Of a DNA stretch of 64,000 nt, positions 8,502 to 17,562 are shown one piece after another (position 1 is the first letter of the stretch; each line of letters opens with the position of its first letter). Source of the stretch: Clostridia bacterium (GTDB lineage: Bacteria; Bacillota; Clostridia; Christensenellales; Aristaeellaceae); NCBI GenBank assembly GCA_017463245.1, contig JAFTPN010000034.1:34944-98943 (forward strand), given 5' to 3'. The notes beneath the pieces were generated by a model. It worked only from the letters and a program-made list of their open reading frames with translations, had not been told where the DNA came from and made no database searches. A program made the position numbers and the translations under genes.

Positions 8502-9542
8502 GTGAAGAAATGGCTGATGCTGTTGCTGCTGCTTTTGCCCTGCTGCGCCCTGGCCGCGCCGGACACACCCTACGATCCGGCGCTGATGGTGTATTATCCG
8601 CATCTCACCGTGCCCCAGCAGCAGATCTTCGACCTGGCCTATGCCGGGGCTGCCCAGGGGGAAAGCCGGGTGGAGCTGCCCGACGCCACCGCTTATGACG
8701 ATGCCTGCGCTGCCCTGGATGCGCTGATGCTGGATTGCCCGGAGCTGTGCGCCCTCAGCGGCCAGTACAGCGTGGGGTATTACCGGGATGTACCCCAGGA
8801 GGCCATTTACATCGACCTGAGCTACACCCTGCCTGTGGAAAGCCAGCAGCAGCTGGTGCAGGCTGCCTCCGGGCTGGTGGAGCAGGCGAGGGGAGAGGAG
8901 TTTGAGCGGGAGTGGTTCCTGCACGATGCCCTGTGCCAGCTGGTGACCTACGATGTCTCTGCCGTCAACCAGCACAATGCCTATGGTGCGCTGGTGGAGG
9001 GCAGCGCGGTGTGCGATGGCTACGCCAAGGCCATGGCGCTGCTCTTGCGGCTGGCGGGCATGGAGGCGGGGGTCGCCCAGGGCGTAATGCTGGAGACCGG
9101 CGCCAGCCATGCCTGGAACCTGGTGAAGGTGGAGGGCAGCTACACCTGGCTGGATGTAACCAACGACGATCAGCCCGACCTGACCACTTACTTCTATTAT
9201 AATATCACCGATGAATGGCTTGCGCGCAGCCACCGGCTGGAGAGCACCGGCCTGCCCCAGTGCGACGACCGCTCGGTGAACTGGCATGTACGTAACCATC
9301 GCTTTGTGAACAATGCAGAGGAAATGCAGAAGCACATTTTCAACAATTTCCGCAACCTGATGGCGCAGGGAAGCCGGTTCTGCCTGCGGTTTGAGCGGGA
9401 GAGCGACTACCTCTCCCTGCGGGACAGGGTGTTCTTCTGGGCGATACAGTATAACAAATTGTTTGAATATTCCATCGAAGGACAGTTACATAGCTTCTAT
9501 AATGACGCCCAGCGCTGCGTAATTGTTCAGGTTGAAGAGTAA
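8502..9542 (+). CDS. Secreted transglutaminase-like cysteine protease-fold protein
   Basis: A 346-residue exported protein starting at GTG 8502, with GGGAGGTG seven bases upstream. The signal peptide covers residues 1-19. The transglutaminase-core triad is clear: Cys171 in SAVCDGYAKA, His203 in GASHAWNLV and Asp218 in WLDVTND. In Firmicutes such proteins are thought to act on cell-wall or surface proteins, as peptidases or crosslinkers. The C-terminal 100 residues match nothing I recognise. No convincing -10/-35 pair was found; TTGACA (8459) and TATACT (8472) are only 7 bp apart. Confidence 0.85.
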   Translation: MKKWLMLLLLLLPCCALAAPDTPYDPALMVYYPHLTVPQQQIFDLAYAGAAQGESRVELPDATAYDDACAALDALMLDCPELCALSGQYSVGYYRDVPQEAIYIDLSYTLPVESQQQLVQAASGLVEQARGEEFEREWFLHDALCQLVTYDVSAVNQHNAYGALVEGSAVCDGYAKAMALLLRLAGMEAGVAQGVMLETGASHAWNLVKVEGSYTWLDVTNDDQPDLTTYFYYNITDEWLARSHRLESTGLPQCDDRSVNWHVRNHRFVNNAEEMQKHIFNNFRNLMAQGSRFCLRFERESDYLSLRDRVFFWAIQYNKLFEYSIEGQLHSFYNDAQRCVIVQVEE

Positions 9543-9616
9543 AAGCATAAAAAATGCAATTTCCCTTGCAAAACCAGATATATTTCAGCAAAAAATGAAT
9601 TTCACGAAAAAAACGT

Positions 9617-9645
9617 TTGCATTGCAACTCAATCTATAATATAAT
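9617..9645 (+). promoter_or_regulatory. Promoter of the opp operon
   Basis: TTGCAT (9617-9622), 17-bp spacer, TATAAT (9640-9645) in an unusually AT-rich 150-bp gap. A second overlapping TATAAT at 9635-9640 lacks a properly spaced -35. Confidence 0.75.
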
Positions 9646-9659
9646 GTATCAGTAAATAT

Positions 9660-9673
9660 CCGTCTGCAGACGG
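9660..9673. promoter_or_regulatory. Palindromic candidate operator downstream of the opp promoter
   Basis: A perfect 14-bp palindrome, CCGTCTGCAGACGG, begins about 14 bases after the -10 box and precedes the AAAAGGAG ribosome site. Its place near the expected transcription start suits a repressor site or a 5' mRNA hairpin. No regulator gene lies nearby. Confidence 0.45.
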
Positions 9674-9699
9674 AAATATAAAAAAAGGAGAAATGAATC

Positions 9700-11823
9700 A
9701 TGAAGAAGATCCTTGCACTGGTTCTGGCCCTGGCCATGACGCTGAGCATGACTTTCGCTGTTGCGGAAGAGTTCGACGTTGAAGCTTATGGCGCCACCTC
9801 TACCGAGCTCTACAACAAGAATCTCGGCGAGTTCTACGAGGCCTATCAGCTGGGCCGCGCGGAAGTGACCAACCTGTCCCTGCGCTTTGCCCTGATGGCT
9901 GTTGCCGAGGCCAAGCTGATGGAGACTGCCCTGTATGTGCCTGGCTCCTCCAACGGCGGTAACTACGCCATCGGCCGCGTTGCTGCCAACACCGCCACCT
10001 CCGTTCTGTGGGGCAACGACTCCTATCGTTATCACGATGTGATCATCGTGAACGAGGATCCCGTGACCTCCCAGCAGTGGAACGTGATGAAGAAGGCATG
10101 GGCTGCCCTGGCTGGCACCGGCACCTACGAAGAGTGGGTGAAGATGTACCTGACCAAGGAAGGCTACACCTTCAACACCGAGTATGCCCTGGGCTACGCC
10201 TCCGACCCCAAGACCTGGGACGTGCTGGCCACCTCCCGTGCCGCTGACTCCGAAGCCATCGTGAACACCTACGACGGCCTGGTTGAGTACGACATGGAGA
10301 ACGTGATGCAGCCCGCTCTGGCCACCGAGTGGTCTGTTTCCGAAGACAACCTGACCTACACCTTCAAGATCCGCGAGGGCGTGGAATGGGTCGACAGCCA
10401 GGGCCGTAAGGTGGACGACGTGACCGCCGACGACTTCGTGGCTGGCATGAACCACATGCTGGACGCTCTGGGCGGCCTGGAGTACCTGGTTGGCTCCGAC
10501 GGCGGCTGCGGCATCGTGAATGCTCAGCAGTACATCGACGGCGAGATCTCCGACTTCTCTCAGGTCGGCGTGAAGGCCATCGACGACTACACCCTGCAGT
10601 ACACCCTGGAGCAGCCCGCTCCCTACTTCATGACCATGCTGGGCTACGGCGTGTTCGCCCCCATGAGCCGTGAGTACTTCCTGTCCCAGGGCGGCGGCTT
10701 CGGCGAGAACTACCAGCCCGATGCCGAGACCTACCTGTACGGCAAGGATCCCGATCACATTGCCTACTGCGGTCCCTATGTTGTCACCAACCTGACTCCC
10801 GAAAACACCATCGTGTTCTCTGCCAACGAGTCCTACTGGAACAAGGACAACATCAACCTGAAGACCATCACCTGGAAGTTCAACGATGGTTCTGACGCCC
10901 TGAAGAACTACAACGACATGAAGGCCAACGTGATCGCTTCCGCCGGCCTGAATGCCTCCGCTCTGGAAGTTGCCAAGCAGGACGGCTACTTCGATAAGTA
11001 TGTCCGCATCTCTGCCACCGACGCTACCTCCTTCGGCACCTTCATGAACATCAACCGCGTTGCCTTCGCCAACGTGAACGACGGCGCTGTGGCTTCCACC
11101 CAGACCCCCGAAGAGGCTGCCCGCACCCAGAAGGCCATGCAGAATGTGCACTTCCGTCGTGCCGTCGCCATGGGCTATGACCGTGCTGCCTACAACGCTC
11201 AGACCGTGGGCGAGGAGCTGAAGATGGCTTCCATCATCAACTCTTACACCCCCGGCAACTTCGCTCAGCTGACTGAGGACGTGACCATCGCCATCAACGG
11301 CGTGGACACCACCTTCCCCGCTGGCACCTACTATGGCGCCATCATGCAGGCTCAGATCGACGCTGACGGCGTGGCCATCAAGGTTTGGGACGCTGAGGCT
11401 GAGGGCGGCGCTGGCGCTTCCTTCGGTTTCGACGGCTGGTACAACCCCGAGAACGCCAAGGCTGAGCTGGCTATCGCCATCGAAGAACTGGCTGCCGAGG
11501 GCGTTGTGATCGACGCTGAGAATCCCATCTACCTCGACCTGCCCGCTTATGTGGCTTCCACCACCTACAACAACCGCGCTCAGGTCATCGTGAGCAGCAT
11601 CGAAGAGTCCCTGGGCGGCCTGGTGAAGGTCAACAAGACCGAGGCTCAGACCGGCACCGAGTGGTACTATGCTGGCTACTACACCGACTATGGTTATGAA
11701 GCCAACTACGACCTGTACGACGTGTCCGGCTGGGGCCCCGACTACGGCGATCCTCAGACCTACCTGGATACCTTCCTGCCCGACTACGCCGGCTACATGG
11801 TGAAGTGCACCGGTATCTTCTAA
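9700..11823 (+). CDS. oppA: Oligopeptide ABC transporter substrate-binding protein (OppA-type, SBP_bac_5)
   Basis: A 707-residue extracytoplasmic peptide-binding protein. The signal peptide ends FAVAEE and has no lipobox Cys, unusual for a Gram-positive binding protein. About 135 residues precede the recognisable SBP_bac_5 domain (from roughly residue 165: NTYDGLVEYD, LATEWSVSEDNLTYTFKIREGVEW, DDVTADDFVAGMNHML). The conserved GWGPDYGDPQTYLDTFLP motif near the end is followed by only 18 residues, whereas typical OppA continues for about 90. No continuing frame is visible after the stop, so this looks native. First gene of the operon and codon-optimised, suggesting high expression. Confidence 0.9.
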   Translation: MKKILALVLALAMTLSMTFAVAEEFDVEAYGATSTELYNKNLGEFYEAYQLGRAEVTNLSLRFALMAVAEAKLMETALYVPGSSNGGNYAIGRVAANTATSVLWGNDSYRYHDVIIVNEDPVTSQQWNVMKKAWAALAGTGTYEEWVKMYLTKEGYTFNTEYALGYASDPKTWDVLATSRAADSEAIVNTYDGLVEYDMENVMQPALATEWSVSEDNLTYTFKIREGVEWVDSQGRKVDDVTADDFVAGMNHMLDALGGLEYLVGSDGGCGIVNAQQYIDGEISDFSQVGVKAIDDYTLQYTLEQPAPYFMTMLGYGVFAPMSREYFLSQGGGFGENYQPDAETYLYGKDPDHIAYCGPYVVTNLTPENTIVFSANESYWNKDNINLKTITWKFNDGSDALKNYNDMKANVIASAGLNASALEVAKQDGYFDKYVRISATDATSFGTFMNINRVAFANVNDGAVASTQTPEEAARTQKAMQNVHFRRAVAMGYDRAAYNAQTVGEELKMASIINSYTPGNFAQLTEDVTIAINGVDTTFPAGTYYGAIMQAQIDADGVAIKVWDAEAEGGAGASFGFDGWYNPENAKAELAIAIEELAAEGVVIDAENPIYLDLPAYVASTTYNNRAQVIVSSIEESLGGLVKVNKTEAQTGTEWYYAGYYTDYGYEANYDLYDVSGWGPDYGDPQTYLDTFLPDYAGYMVKCTGIF

Positions 11824-11862
11824 TATCGGCGTTCGGATTCAAGTAAACGGTACCTAAATAAG

Positions 11863-11900
11863 CGATACGGGAGTGGCGCATTTGCGCCACCCCCGTATCG
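11863..11900 (+). promoter_or_regulatory. Intra-operon hairpin between oppA and oppB
   Basis: Two stacked stems, CGATACGGG/CCCGTATCG and TGGCGCA/TGCGCCA, are separated by a 2-bp mismatch. No T-run follows. Such structures after a binding-protein gene commonly stabilise the upstream mRNA or partly attenuate the downstream genes, giving more binding protein than permease. Confidence 0.7.
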
Positions 11901-11920
11901 TGCTATCGAGAGATGAGATT

Positions 11921-13492
11921 ATGACGAAGTATCTGATTAAGCGTATCCTGCATGGATTGGTCTCTGTGGTGATCGTTGTCGGCATCGTGATGCTGCTGAT
12001 TTATTCCGCATTGGACCGACAGTTGATTTTTGCCATGGATCCCACCTATAAGCAGCTGGGCAATAATCAGAAGGAAGCCTATATGTACCGCAAGTGGGAG
12101 GAGTATGGCTACATCGACTATGTGCCGTATGCCGACTATGTGCAGATGCTGGCTGACAAGGGCGAGATCACGGAAGAAGTGCGCAAGTCCGTCGTCAGCT
12201 TTGGCAAAAAGGCTGAAAACGACAGCGAAGAAGTCGCCAAGTATGTGGCGCAGTTTACGGAGTACTATAAGTCTCAGGGCTATGAGGTGCTCCGCCGGGA
12301 CGCCAAGATGCAGTCCCCCAAGAAGTATGTTTCCGGCGGACAGCAGCAGCTGTTTGCCTACAAGGATAAGCCCCTCCTGGGCCGCCTGTGGAATTATTTC
12401 ACCGGCATTATTAGCGTTGATAACATTCACTATGTGCAGGAAGACATTGAGAACCGCGGCCTGACCTTTACCGCCTACGATCCCATCTACGGCGGCGAAA
12501 AGTTCTCCCCCGCGATCATCGGCAATGGCACCAGGCACAAGTATTTACTATATTTTAATGATCAGTTCCCCTTCGTTCACCAGAACCTGGTGCAGATCAA
12601 CCTGGGCAAGAGCTACTCGGTGAACCTGGGCGTGGACGTGTTCGATACCATGTCCAAGGCGCAGGGCTCCTATGTGCTGTCTACGGTGACCTACCCCACC
12701 GGCCTTGTGGAAGAGAGTGCTGACGACCTGCACTCCGCCGTCTACATCGCAGGCTCCCGCGAGGGCAACCTGGTGAACGCCGACCGCTTTACCGATGACT
12801 ACACCTCTGTGTCCACGGTGAAGAACGCCAAGTCCAAGGTGGGCTTCTCCTTCGTGATCGGCATCCTGGCCTCCCTGATGGCCTACACCCTGGGCGTGCC
12901 CCTGGGCATCATGATGGCCCGCAAGAAGGACAAGCTGGTGGATAAGCTGGGTACGCTGTACATCATCTTCATCATCGCCGTGCCTTCCCTGGCCTACATC
13001 TTCCTGTTCAAGGCCATCGGCGGCGCCATTGGCCTGCCCACCACCTTTGATATCGACAAGAGCAGCTGGCTGATGTATGTGCTGCCCATCGTGTCCCTGG
13101 CTCTGCCCTCCGTCGCTAACCTGATGAAGTGGCTGCGCCGCTACATGATCGACCAGATGAACTCCGACTACGTGAAGTTTGCCCGCAGCGGCGGCCTGAG
13201 CGAGAACGAGATCTTCACCAAGCACATCCTCAAGAACGCCATCATCCCCCTGGTGCACGGCATCCCCGGTACCATCCTGGGCGCTATCACCGGCGCCATC
13301 ATCACCGAGCGCGTGTACGTTGTGCCTGGCGCAGGCAACCTGCTCACCAAGGCCATCAATATGTATGATAACGGCGTTATCGTCGGCGTCACGCTGTTCT
13401 ACGCGCTGCTGTCCATCACCAGCCTCATCCTGGGCGACATCCTCATGTCCCTGGTTGACCCGCGAATCTCCTTTACATCGAAAGCAAGGTAA
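11921..13492 (+). CDS. oppB: Oligopeptide ABC transporter permease OppB with very large extracytoplasmic loop
   Basis: A 523-residue permease against about 310 for typical OppB. TM1 is at residues 10-30 and the next membrane segment only starts near 307 (VGFSFVIGILASLM). This leaves a hydrophilic loop of roughly 275 residues where about 70 is normal. The remaining TM helices and the cytoplasmic EAA loop (SDYVKFARSGGLSENEIFTKHILKNAIIP) are normal. The ATG at 11921 starts the TM1 segment; the longer in-frame start at 11873 lies inside the hairpin. A weak GAGAGATGAG precedes the start. The extra loop would face the binding protein. Confidence 0.88.
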   Translation: MTKYLIKRILHGLVSVVIVVGIVMLLIYSALDRQLIFAMDPTYKQLGNNQKEAYMYRKWEEYGYIDYVPYADYVQMLADKGEITEEVRKSVVSFGKKAENDSEEVAKYVAQFTEYYKSQGYEVLRRDAKMQSPKKYVSGGQQQLFAYKDKPLLGRLWNYFTGIISVDNIHYVQEDIENRGLTFTAYDPIYGGEKFSPAIIGNGTRHKYLLYFNDQFPFVHQNLVQINLGKSYSVNLGVDVFDTMSKAQGSYVLSTVTYPTGLVEESADDLHSAVYIAGSREGNLVNADRFTDDYTSVSTVKNAKSKVGFSFVIGILASLMAYTLGVPLGIMMARKKDKLVDKLGTLYIIFIIAVPSLAYIFLFKAIGGAIGLPTTFDIDKSSWLMYVLPIVSLALPSVANLMKWLRRYMIDQMNSDYVKFARSGGLSENEIFTKHILKNAIIPLVHGIPGTILGAITGAIITERVYVVPGAGNLLTKAINMYDNGVIVGVTLFYALLSITSLILGDILMSLVDPRISFTSKAR

Positions 13493-13498
13493 GAGAAT

Positions 13499-14476
13499 AT
13501 GAATGAGAAAATGATCAACCTTGAAGAACTGAATATGTCTGATGAGGAGCTCTTTTCCCGGGTGGACCACAACGACCTGGAATCCGAAAAGATCACCGCT
13601 CCCCGCTATTCCTACTGGCGCAGCGTGTTCCGCGTGTTCTTCCGCAAGCGCAGCAACATCATCATCCTCTCCCTGTTTGCGCTGCTGCTGCTGTTCACCT
13701 ATGTGTATCCCATGATCGTTCCCTACGATCAGTTTGCCAACCTGATGGACGCCTCTGCCAAGCACCTGACCCCCTCCATGGCCATTGAAAAGTATGGCTT
13801 CAACATCGACTGGATCTTTGGTGCAGGCAAGTCTGGCGAGTCCACCTTCTCCGCTGTGTGGAATGGCGCGAAGATCTCCATTTCCATGGCCTTCATCTGC
13901 GCGCTGATCAACATGACCATCGGCATTGTGCTGGGCGCTGTGTGGGGCTTCTCCAAGAAGGTCGACATCATCATGACCGAGGTGTACAACATCATCGGCA
14001 ACGTGCCCTACATCCTGTTCATCTCCGTGCTGGTGCTGATCTTCTCCGCCGGCTTCTGGACGATGGTCTTTGCGCTGACGGTCACCGGCTGGCTGGGCAT
14101 TGCGTACTTCATCCGCACGCAGGTCATCATCATCCGCGACCGCGAGTACAACCTGGCCTCCCGTTGCCTGGGTACGCCCATCCTGCGCATCGCCATGAAG
14201 AACATCCTGCCCTTCATGACCTCCATCATCGTGACCCTGGCTGCCACGGAGATCCCCTCCTACATCAGCTATGAGGTGTTCCTGTCCTACATCGGCATGG
14301 GTATGTCCGAAATGTCCCTGGGCAAGCTGATCTACGAGGCGGAGAACGCCATGCTGACCCCCGGCTGGCAGTTTGAATTCTGGACGCCGGTGGCCGTTGC
14401 TTCTATCATCACGGTGGTGCTGTATGTGGTCGGCCAGAACCTGGGCGACGCATCTGACCCCAGAACCCATATGTGA
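13499..14476 (+). CDS. oppC: Oligopeptide ABC transporter permease OppC
   Basis: A 325-residue second permease subunit. It has a charged cytoplasmic N-tail of about 45 residues, TM1 (NIIILSLFALLLLFTYVYPM), and BPD_transp_1 helices. The EAA loop reads REYNLASRCLGTPILRIAMKNILPFM. Size is near the family norm, unlike its partners. It starts 6 bp after oppB and its stop overlaps the ribosome site of oppD, so translation is tightly coupled. Confidence 0.92.
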   Translation: MNEKMINLEELNMSDEELFSRVDHNDLESEKITAPRYSYWRSVFRVFFRKRSNIIILSLFALLLLFTYVYPMIVPYDQFANLMDASAKHLTPSMAIEKYGFNIDWIFGAGKSGESTFSAVWNGAKISISMAFICALINMTIGIVLGAVWGFSKKVDIIMTEVYNIIGNVPYILFISVLVLIFSAGFWTMVFALTVTGWLGIAYFIRTQVIIIRDREYNLASRCLGTPILRIAMKNILPFMTSIIVTLAATEIPSYISYEVFLSYIGMGMSEMSLGKLIYEAENAMLTPGWQFEFWTPVAVASIITVVLYVVGQNLGDASDPRTHM

Positions 14477-14484
14477 GGTGCAGT

Positions 14485-16236
14485 ATGATGGAAGATAAGA
14501 AGGTTCTCCTCTCCGTAAAGGATCTGGAAGTCAAGTTCAACGTCCGCGGCCGTGTGCTGACGGCTATCCGCGGCATTTCCCTGGATATTATGGAAAACGA
14601 GTCCATCGCCATCGTGGGCGAGTCCGGCTCCGGCAAGTCTGTTTTCACCAAGACCTTTGCCGGCATGCTGGACGCCAACGGCTTCATCAGCAAGGGCGAT
14701 GTGATCTTCAACGATGCCGAGCTGGTGGACACCGTGGTGAAGATGGACGCCGCTGCCTGGAAGACCGTGGCCTCCATCAACGAGAAGCTCAACGCTTATG
14801 CCGCCTATGAAAACGGCGCTGCTACCTACAATGCCCTGGCTGCCCTGGAGGCTGAGAAGGAAGCCCGCGCCTCCCTCAGCGCCGAGGAAGCCCAGAAGCT
14901 GGACGACGAGATCAGCGAGCTGGTGTTCCAGCGCACCGAGGCCTTCAACCTGAAGCAGACCTTCGATCCCCGCAATGAGAAGGACAAGATCAAGGCCACG
15001 GCCAAGCAGATCGCCGACTTTGATGCGAAGATCAAGGCCATGCAGCAGAGCAAGCAGCAGACCATTGCCCAGCGCAAGAAGGCTGCCGCTGCCGATACGG
15101 CCTATCAGCAGGAATACCAGGCCAAAAAGGCTGAGCTGAAGCAGCGCTACGAAAGCGAAATCAAGCAGCCCATCTCCGAGGAGAAGCGCGCCCGCAACCA
15201 GGTCCTGGCCTATGAGGTGTACCTCTCTGTGGGCCGCTATGGCAAGGTGAAGCGCGACAAGTGCATCAAGCTGCTGCTGGAAGAGCTGCGCAAGGCCATG
15301 GTCAGCGGCAAGGATCTGTCCAGCGATGAAGTGATCAATGCTGTGTTCGACGCGGTGACCTTCCGCGTGAAGTATCTGGACAAGACCGACGCCCGCCTCC
15401 ACGGCACCTGCGTGATCAACCTGGCCAAGGTGAAGGACAACAACGACTGGACGAAGATCCGCGGCAGGAAGATCGCCACCGTGTTCCAGGATCCCATGAC
15501 CAGCCTGAACCCCATCATCACCATCGGCAAGCAGATCACCTCCATCATCCTCAAGCACCAGCAGTGCTCCGAGGTAGAGGCTCGCACCCGCGCGCTGGAA
15601 CTGATGTACAAGGTTGGCATCCCCAATGCGGAAAAGCGCTTTGACGATTATCCCTTCCAGTATTCCGGCGGTATGCGTCAGCGTATCGTTATCGCCATCG
15701 CCCTGTCCTGCCAGCCCAAGATCCTCATCTGCGACGAGCCCACCACCGCCCTGGACGTGACCATCCAGGCGCAGATCCTGAAGCTGCTCAAGGACTTGCA
15801 GAAGGAATTCAACTACACCATCGTGTTCATCACCCATGACCTGGGCGTGGTGGCCAACGTGGCCGACCGCGTGGCGGTTATGTATGCCGGCCAGATCGTG
15901 GAGCTGGGCAAGGTGGAAGAGGTCTTCTTCGATCCCCGCCACCCCTACACCTGGGCGCTGCTGTCCTCGCTGCCCCAGCTGGCCCAGAAGAACACCGTGC
16001 TGTATTCCATCACCGGCACGCCCCCGTCCCTGTACAACAAGATCGTGGGCGATCCCTTTGCGCCCCGTAATCCCTACTGCATGAAGATCGACACCCTGGT
16101 GGATCCCCCCATGTTCCAGGTGACGGACACCCACTTTGCCAAGACCTGGCTGCTGGATCCCCGCGCACCCAAGGTGGAGAAGCCTGAGATCATCCACAAC
16201 ATCCACGAGAAGCTCATCGAGGCTTTCAACATCTGA
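14485..16236 (+). CDS. oppD: Oligopeptide ABC transporter ATPase OppD with ~225-residue insertion
   Basis: A 583-residue ATPase against about 330 usual. Walker A GESGSGKS is at residues 45-52, but the Q-loop ([10 protein letters not shown]) is only at Gln335. About 284 residues separate them where about 60 is normal. The insert (roughly 85-310) is Ala/Glu/Lys/Gln-rich and predicted helical or coiled coil. It is in frame and flanked by intact motifs: signature YSGGMRQR (393-400), Walker B CDEP (416-419), H-loop His451 and the C-terminal oligopeptide-transporter domain. Start chosen at ATG 14485 (14488 also possible), after GTGAGGTG within the oppC stop. Confidence 0.9.
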   Translation: MMEDKKVLLSVKDLEVKFNVRGRVLTAIRGISLDIMENESIAIVGESGSGKSVFTKTFAGMLDANGFISKGDVIFNDAELVDTVVKMDAAAWKTVASINEKLNAYAAYENGAATYNALAALEAEKEARASLSAEEAQKLDDEISELVFQRTEAFNLKQTFDPRNEKDKIKATAKQIADFDAKIKAMQQSKQQTIAQRKKAAAADTAYQQEYQAKKAELKQRYESEIKQPISEEKRARNQVLAYEVYLSVGRYGKVKRDKCIKLLLEELRKAMVSGKDLSSDEVINAVFDAVTFRVKYLDKTDARLHGTCVINLAKVKDNNDWTKIRGRKIATVFQDPMTSLNPIITIGKQITSIILKHQQCSEVEARTRALELMYKVGIPNAEKRFDDYPFQYSGGMRQRIVIAIALSCQPKILICDEPTTALDVTIQAQILKLLKDLQKEFNYTIVFITHDLGVVANVADRVAVMYAGQIVELGKVEEVFFDPRHPYTWALLSSLPQLAQKNTVLYSITGTPPSLYNKIVGDPFAPRNPYCMKIDTLVDPPMFQVTDTHFAKTWLLDPRAPKVEKPEIIHNIHEKLIEAFNI

Positions 16237-16251
16237 TAGGAGGAATGACCA

Positions 16252-17541
16252 ATGAATAAGAATCCCGTCAAGGCCTCCCATCTGCCGGAGCATGGACCCG
16301 TGGATGCCAATGGCCGCGAGATTATCCTTTCCATCAAGAATCTTGACATCACCTTCGGCAAGGGCGACAATGCCGTCCGCGCCGTGAAGAACGCCAACTT
16401 CGATATCTACAAGGGCGAGACCTTCTCCCTGGTGGGCGAGTCCGGTTCCGGCAAGACCACCATCGGCCGCGCTGTGATCCGCGTGAATCCCTGCGCCGCC
16501 GGTGAGATCCAGTACAAGGGCACCAAGATCTCCGGCAAGATCTCCCGCAAGCTGGACAAGGAAGTGATCCGCAACATCCAGATGGTGTTCCAGGATCCCG
16601 CCGCCTCCCTGAACGAGCGCGCCACCGTGGACTACATCATCTCCGAGGGTCTGTACAACTTCCACCTCTTCAAGAACGAGGCCGACCGCGTGAAGAAGGT
16701 GGAGACCATCATCAATGAAGTAGGTCTGCTGCCTGAGCATCTCACCCGCTACCCCCACGAGTTCTCCGGCGGCCAGCGCCAGCGCATCGGTCTGGCTCGT
16801 GCCACGGTCATGGAGCCCGAGTTCATCATCGCTGACGAGCCCATCTCCGCCCTGGACGTGTCCATCCGCGCCCAGGTGCTGAACCTGATGAAGAAGTTCC
16901 AGAAGGAACGTGAGATGACCTATCTGTTCATCGCTCACGATCTTTCCATTGTTCGCTTCATCTCCGACCGCATCGCCGTGATCTACAAGGGCGACATTGT
17001 GGAGATCGCCGAGACCAGCGAGCTGTTCGACTTCCCGCTGCATCCCTACACCCGCTCCCTGATCTCCGCCATCCCGATCCCGGATCCCATTCTGGAGAAG
17101 AACAAGGTGCTGTTCACCTACGATCCCTCTGTGCATGATTACTCCGAGGACAAGCCCGAGCTGACCGACATCGGCCATGGCCACTTCGTGTTCGGCAACA
17201 AGAAGGAGATCGAGGAATACAAGGCGCTGCGCGAAAAGGGCGAGCCCCTCAAGTCCATCACCATCCTTCAGCCTGGCGAGGAGCCTCCCGCTCAGCCCCA
17301 GGTGGAGCGCGACCTGGACTCCGAGTTCATCAACGCCCCCATTCACGATACCGGCAGCAAGTGGTACACCTTCCTGTCCTTCCTGCTGCCGCCCCTGGGC
17401 TTCATTGCGGGCGCGATCTTCAAAAAGAAGCGCCACATCCGCAACTTCAAGGCCTGCAAGAAGGGCGCCATCGTTGGCCTGTCCATGTGGGGCGTGGTGC
17501 TGGTGATGTTTGCCCTGTTCCTGCTCCTGGCCGTGATCTAA
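16252..17541 (+). CDS. oppF: Oligopeptide ABC transporter ATPase OppF with C-terminal membrane tail
   Basis: A 429-residue ATPase. Walker A GESGSGKT (Lys68), Q-loop [10 protein letters not shown], signature FSGGQRQR (171-178), Walker B IADEP and H-loop IAHD are all intact. After the usual OppF end, an acidic stretch and a Pro-rich linker lead to two hydrophobic segments, about 373-391 and 405-429. They are joined by a strongly basic loop ([14 protein letters not shown]). This would form a membrane hairpin anchoring a normally peripheral ATPase. The reading frame continues unbroken into the tail, so a fusion artefact is unlikely. AGGAGG ribosome site, 15 bp after oppD. Confidence 0.9.
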   Translation: MNKNPVKASHLPEHGPVDANGREIILSIKNLDITFGKGDNAVRAVKNANFDIYKGETFSLVGESGSGKTTIGRAVIRVNPCAAGEIQYKGTKISGKISRKLDKEVIRNIQMVFQDPAASLNERATVDYIISEGLYNFHLFKNEADRVKKVETIINEVGLLPEHLTRYPHEFSGGQRQRIGLARATVMEPEFIIADEPISALDVSIRAQVLNLMKKFQKEREMTYLFIAHDLSIVRFISDRIAVIYKGDIVEIAETSELFDFPLHPYTRSLISAIPIPDPILEKNKVLFTYDPSVHDYSEDKPELTDIGHGHFVFGNKKEIEEYKALREKGEPLKSITILQPGEEPPAQPQVERDLDSEFINAPIHDTGSKWYTFLSFLLPPLGFIAGAIFKKKRHIRNFKACKKGAIVGLSMWGVVLVMFALFLLLAVI

Positions 17542-17562
17542 CCCAAATCCGGAGAAAACAAC

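Noticed and set aside
11773-11920. Frameshift that would extend OppA at its C-terminus
   Set aside because: All three forward frames after the stop contain early stops, and a strong hairpin begins 40 bases later, so no lost extension is visible.
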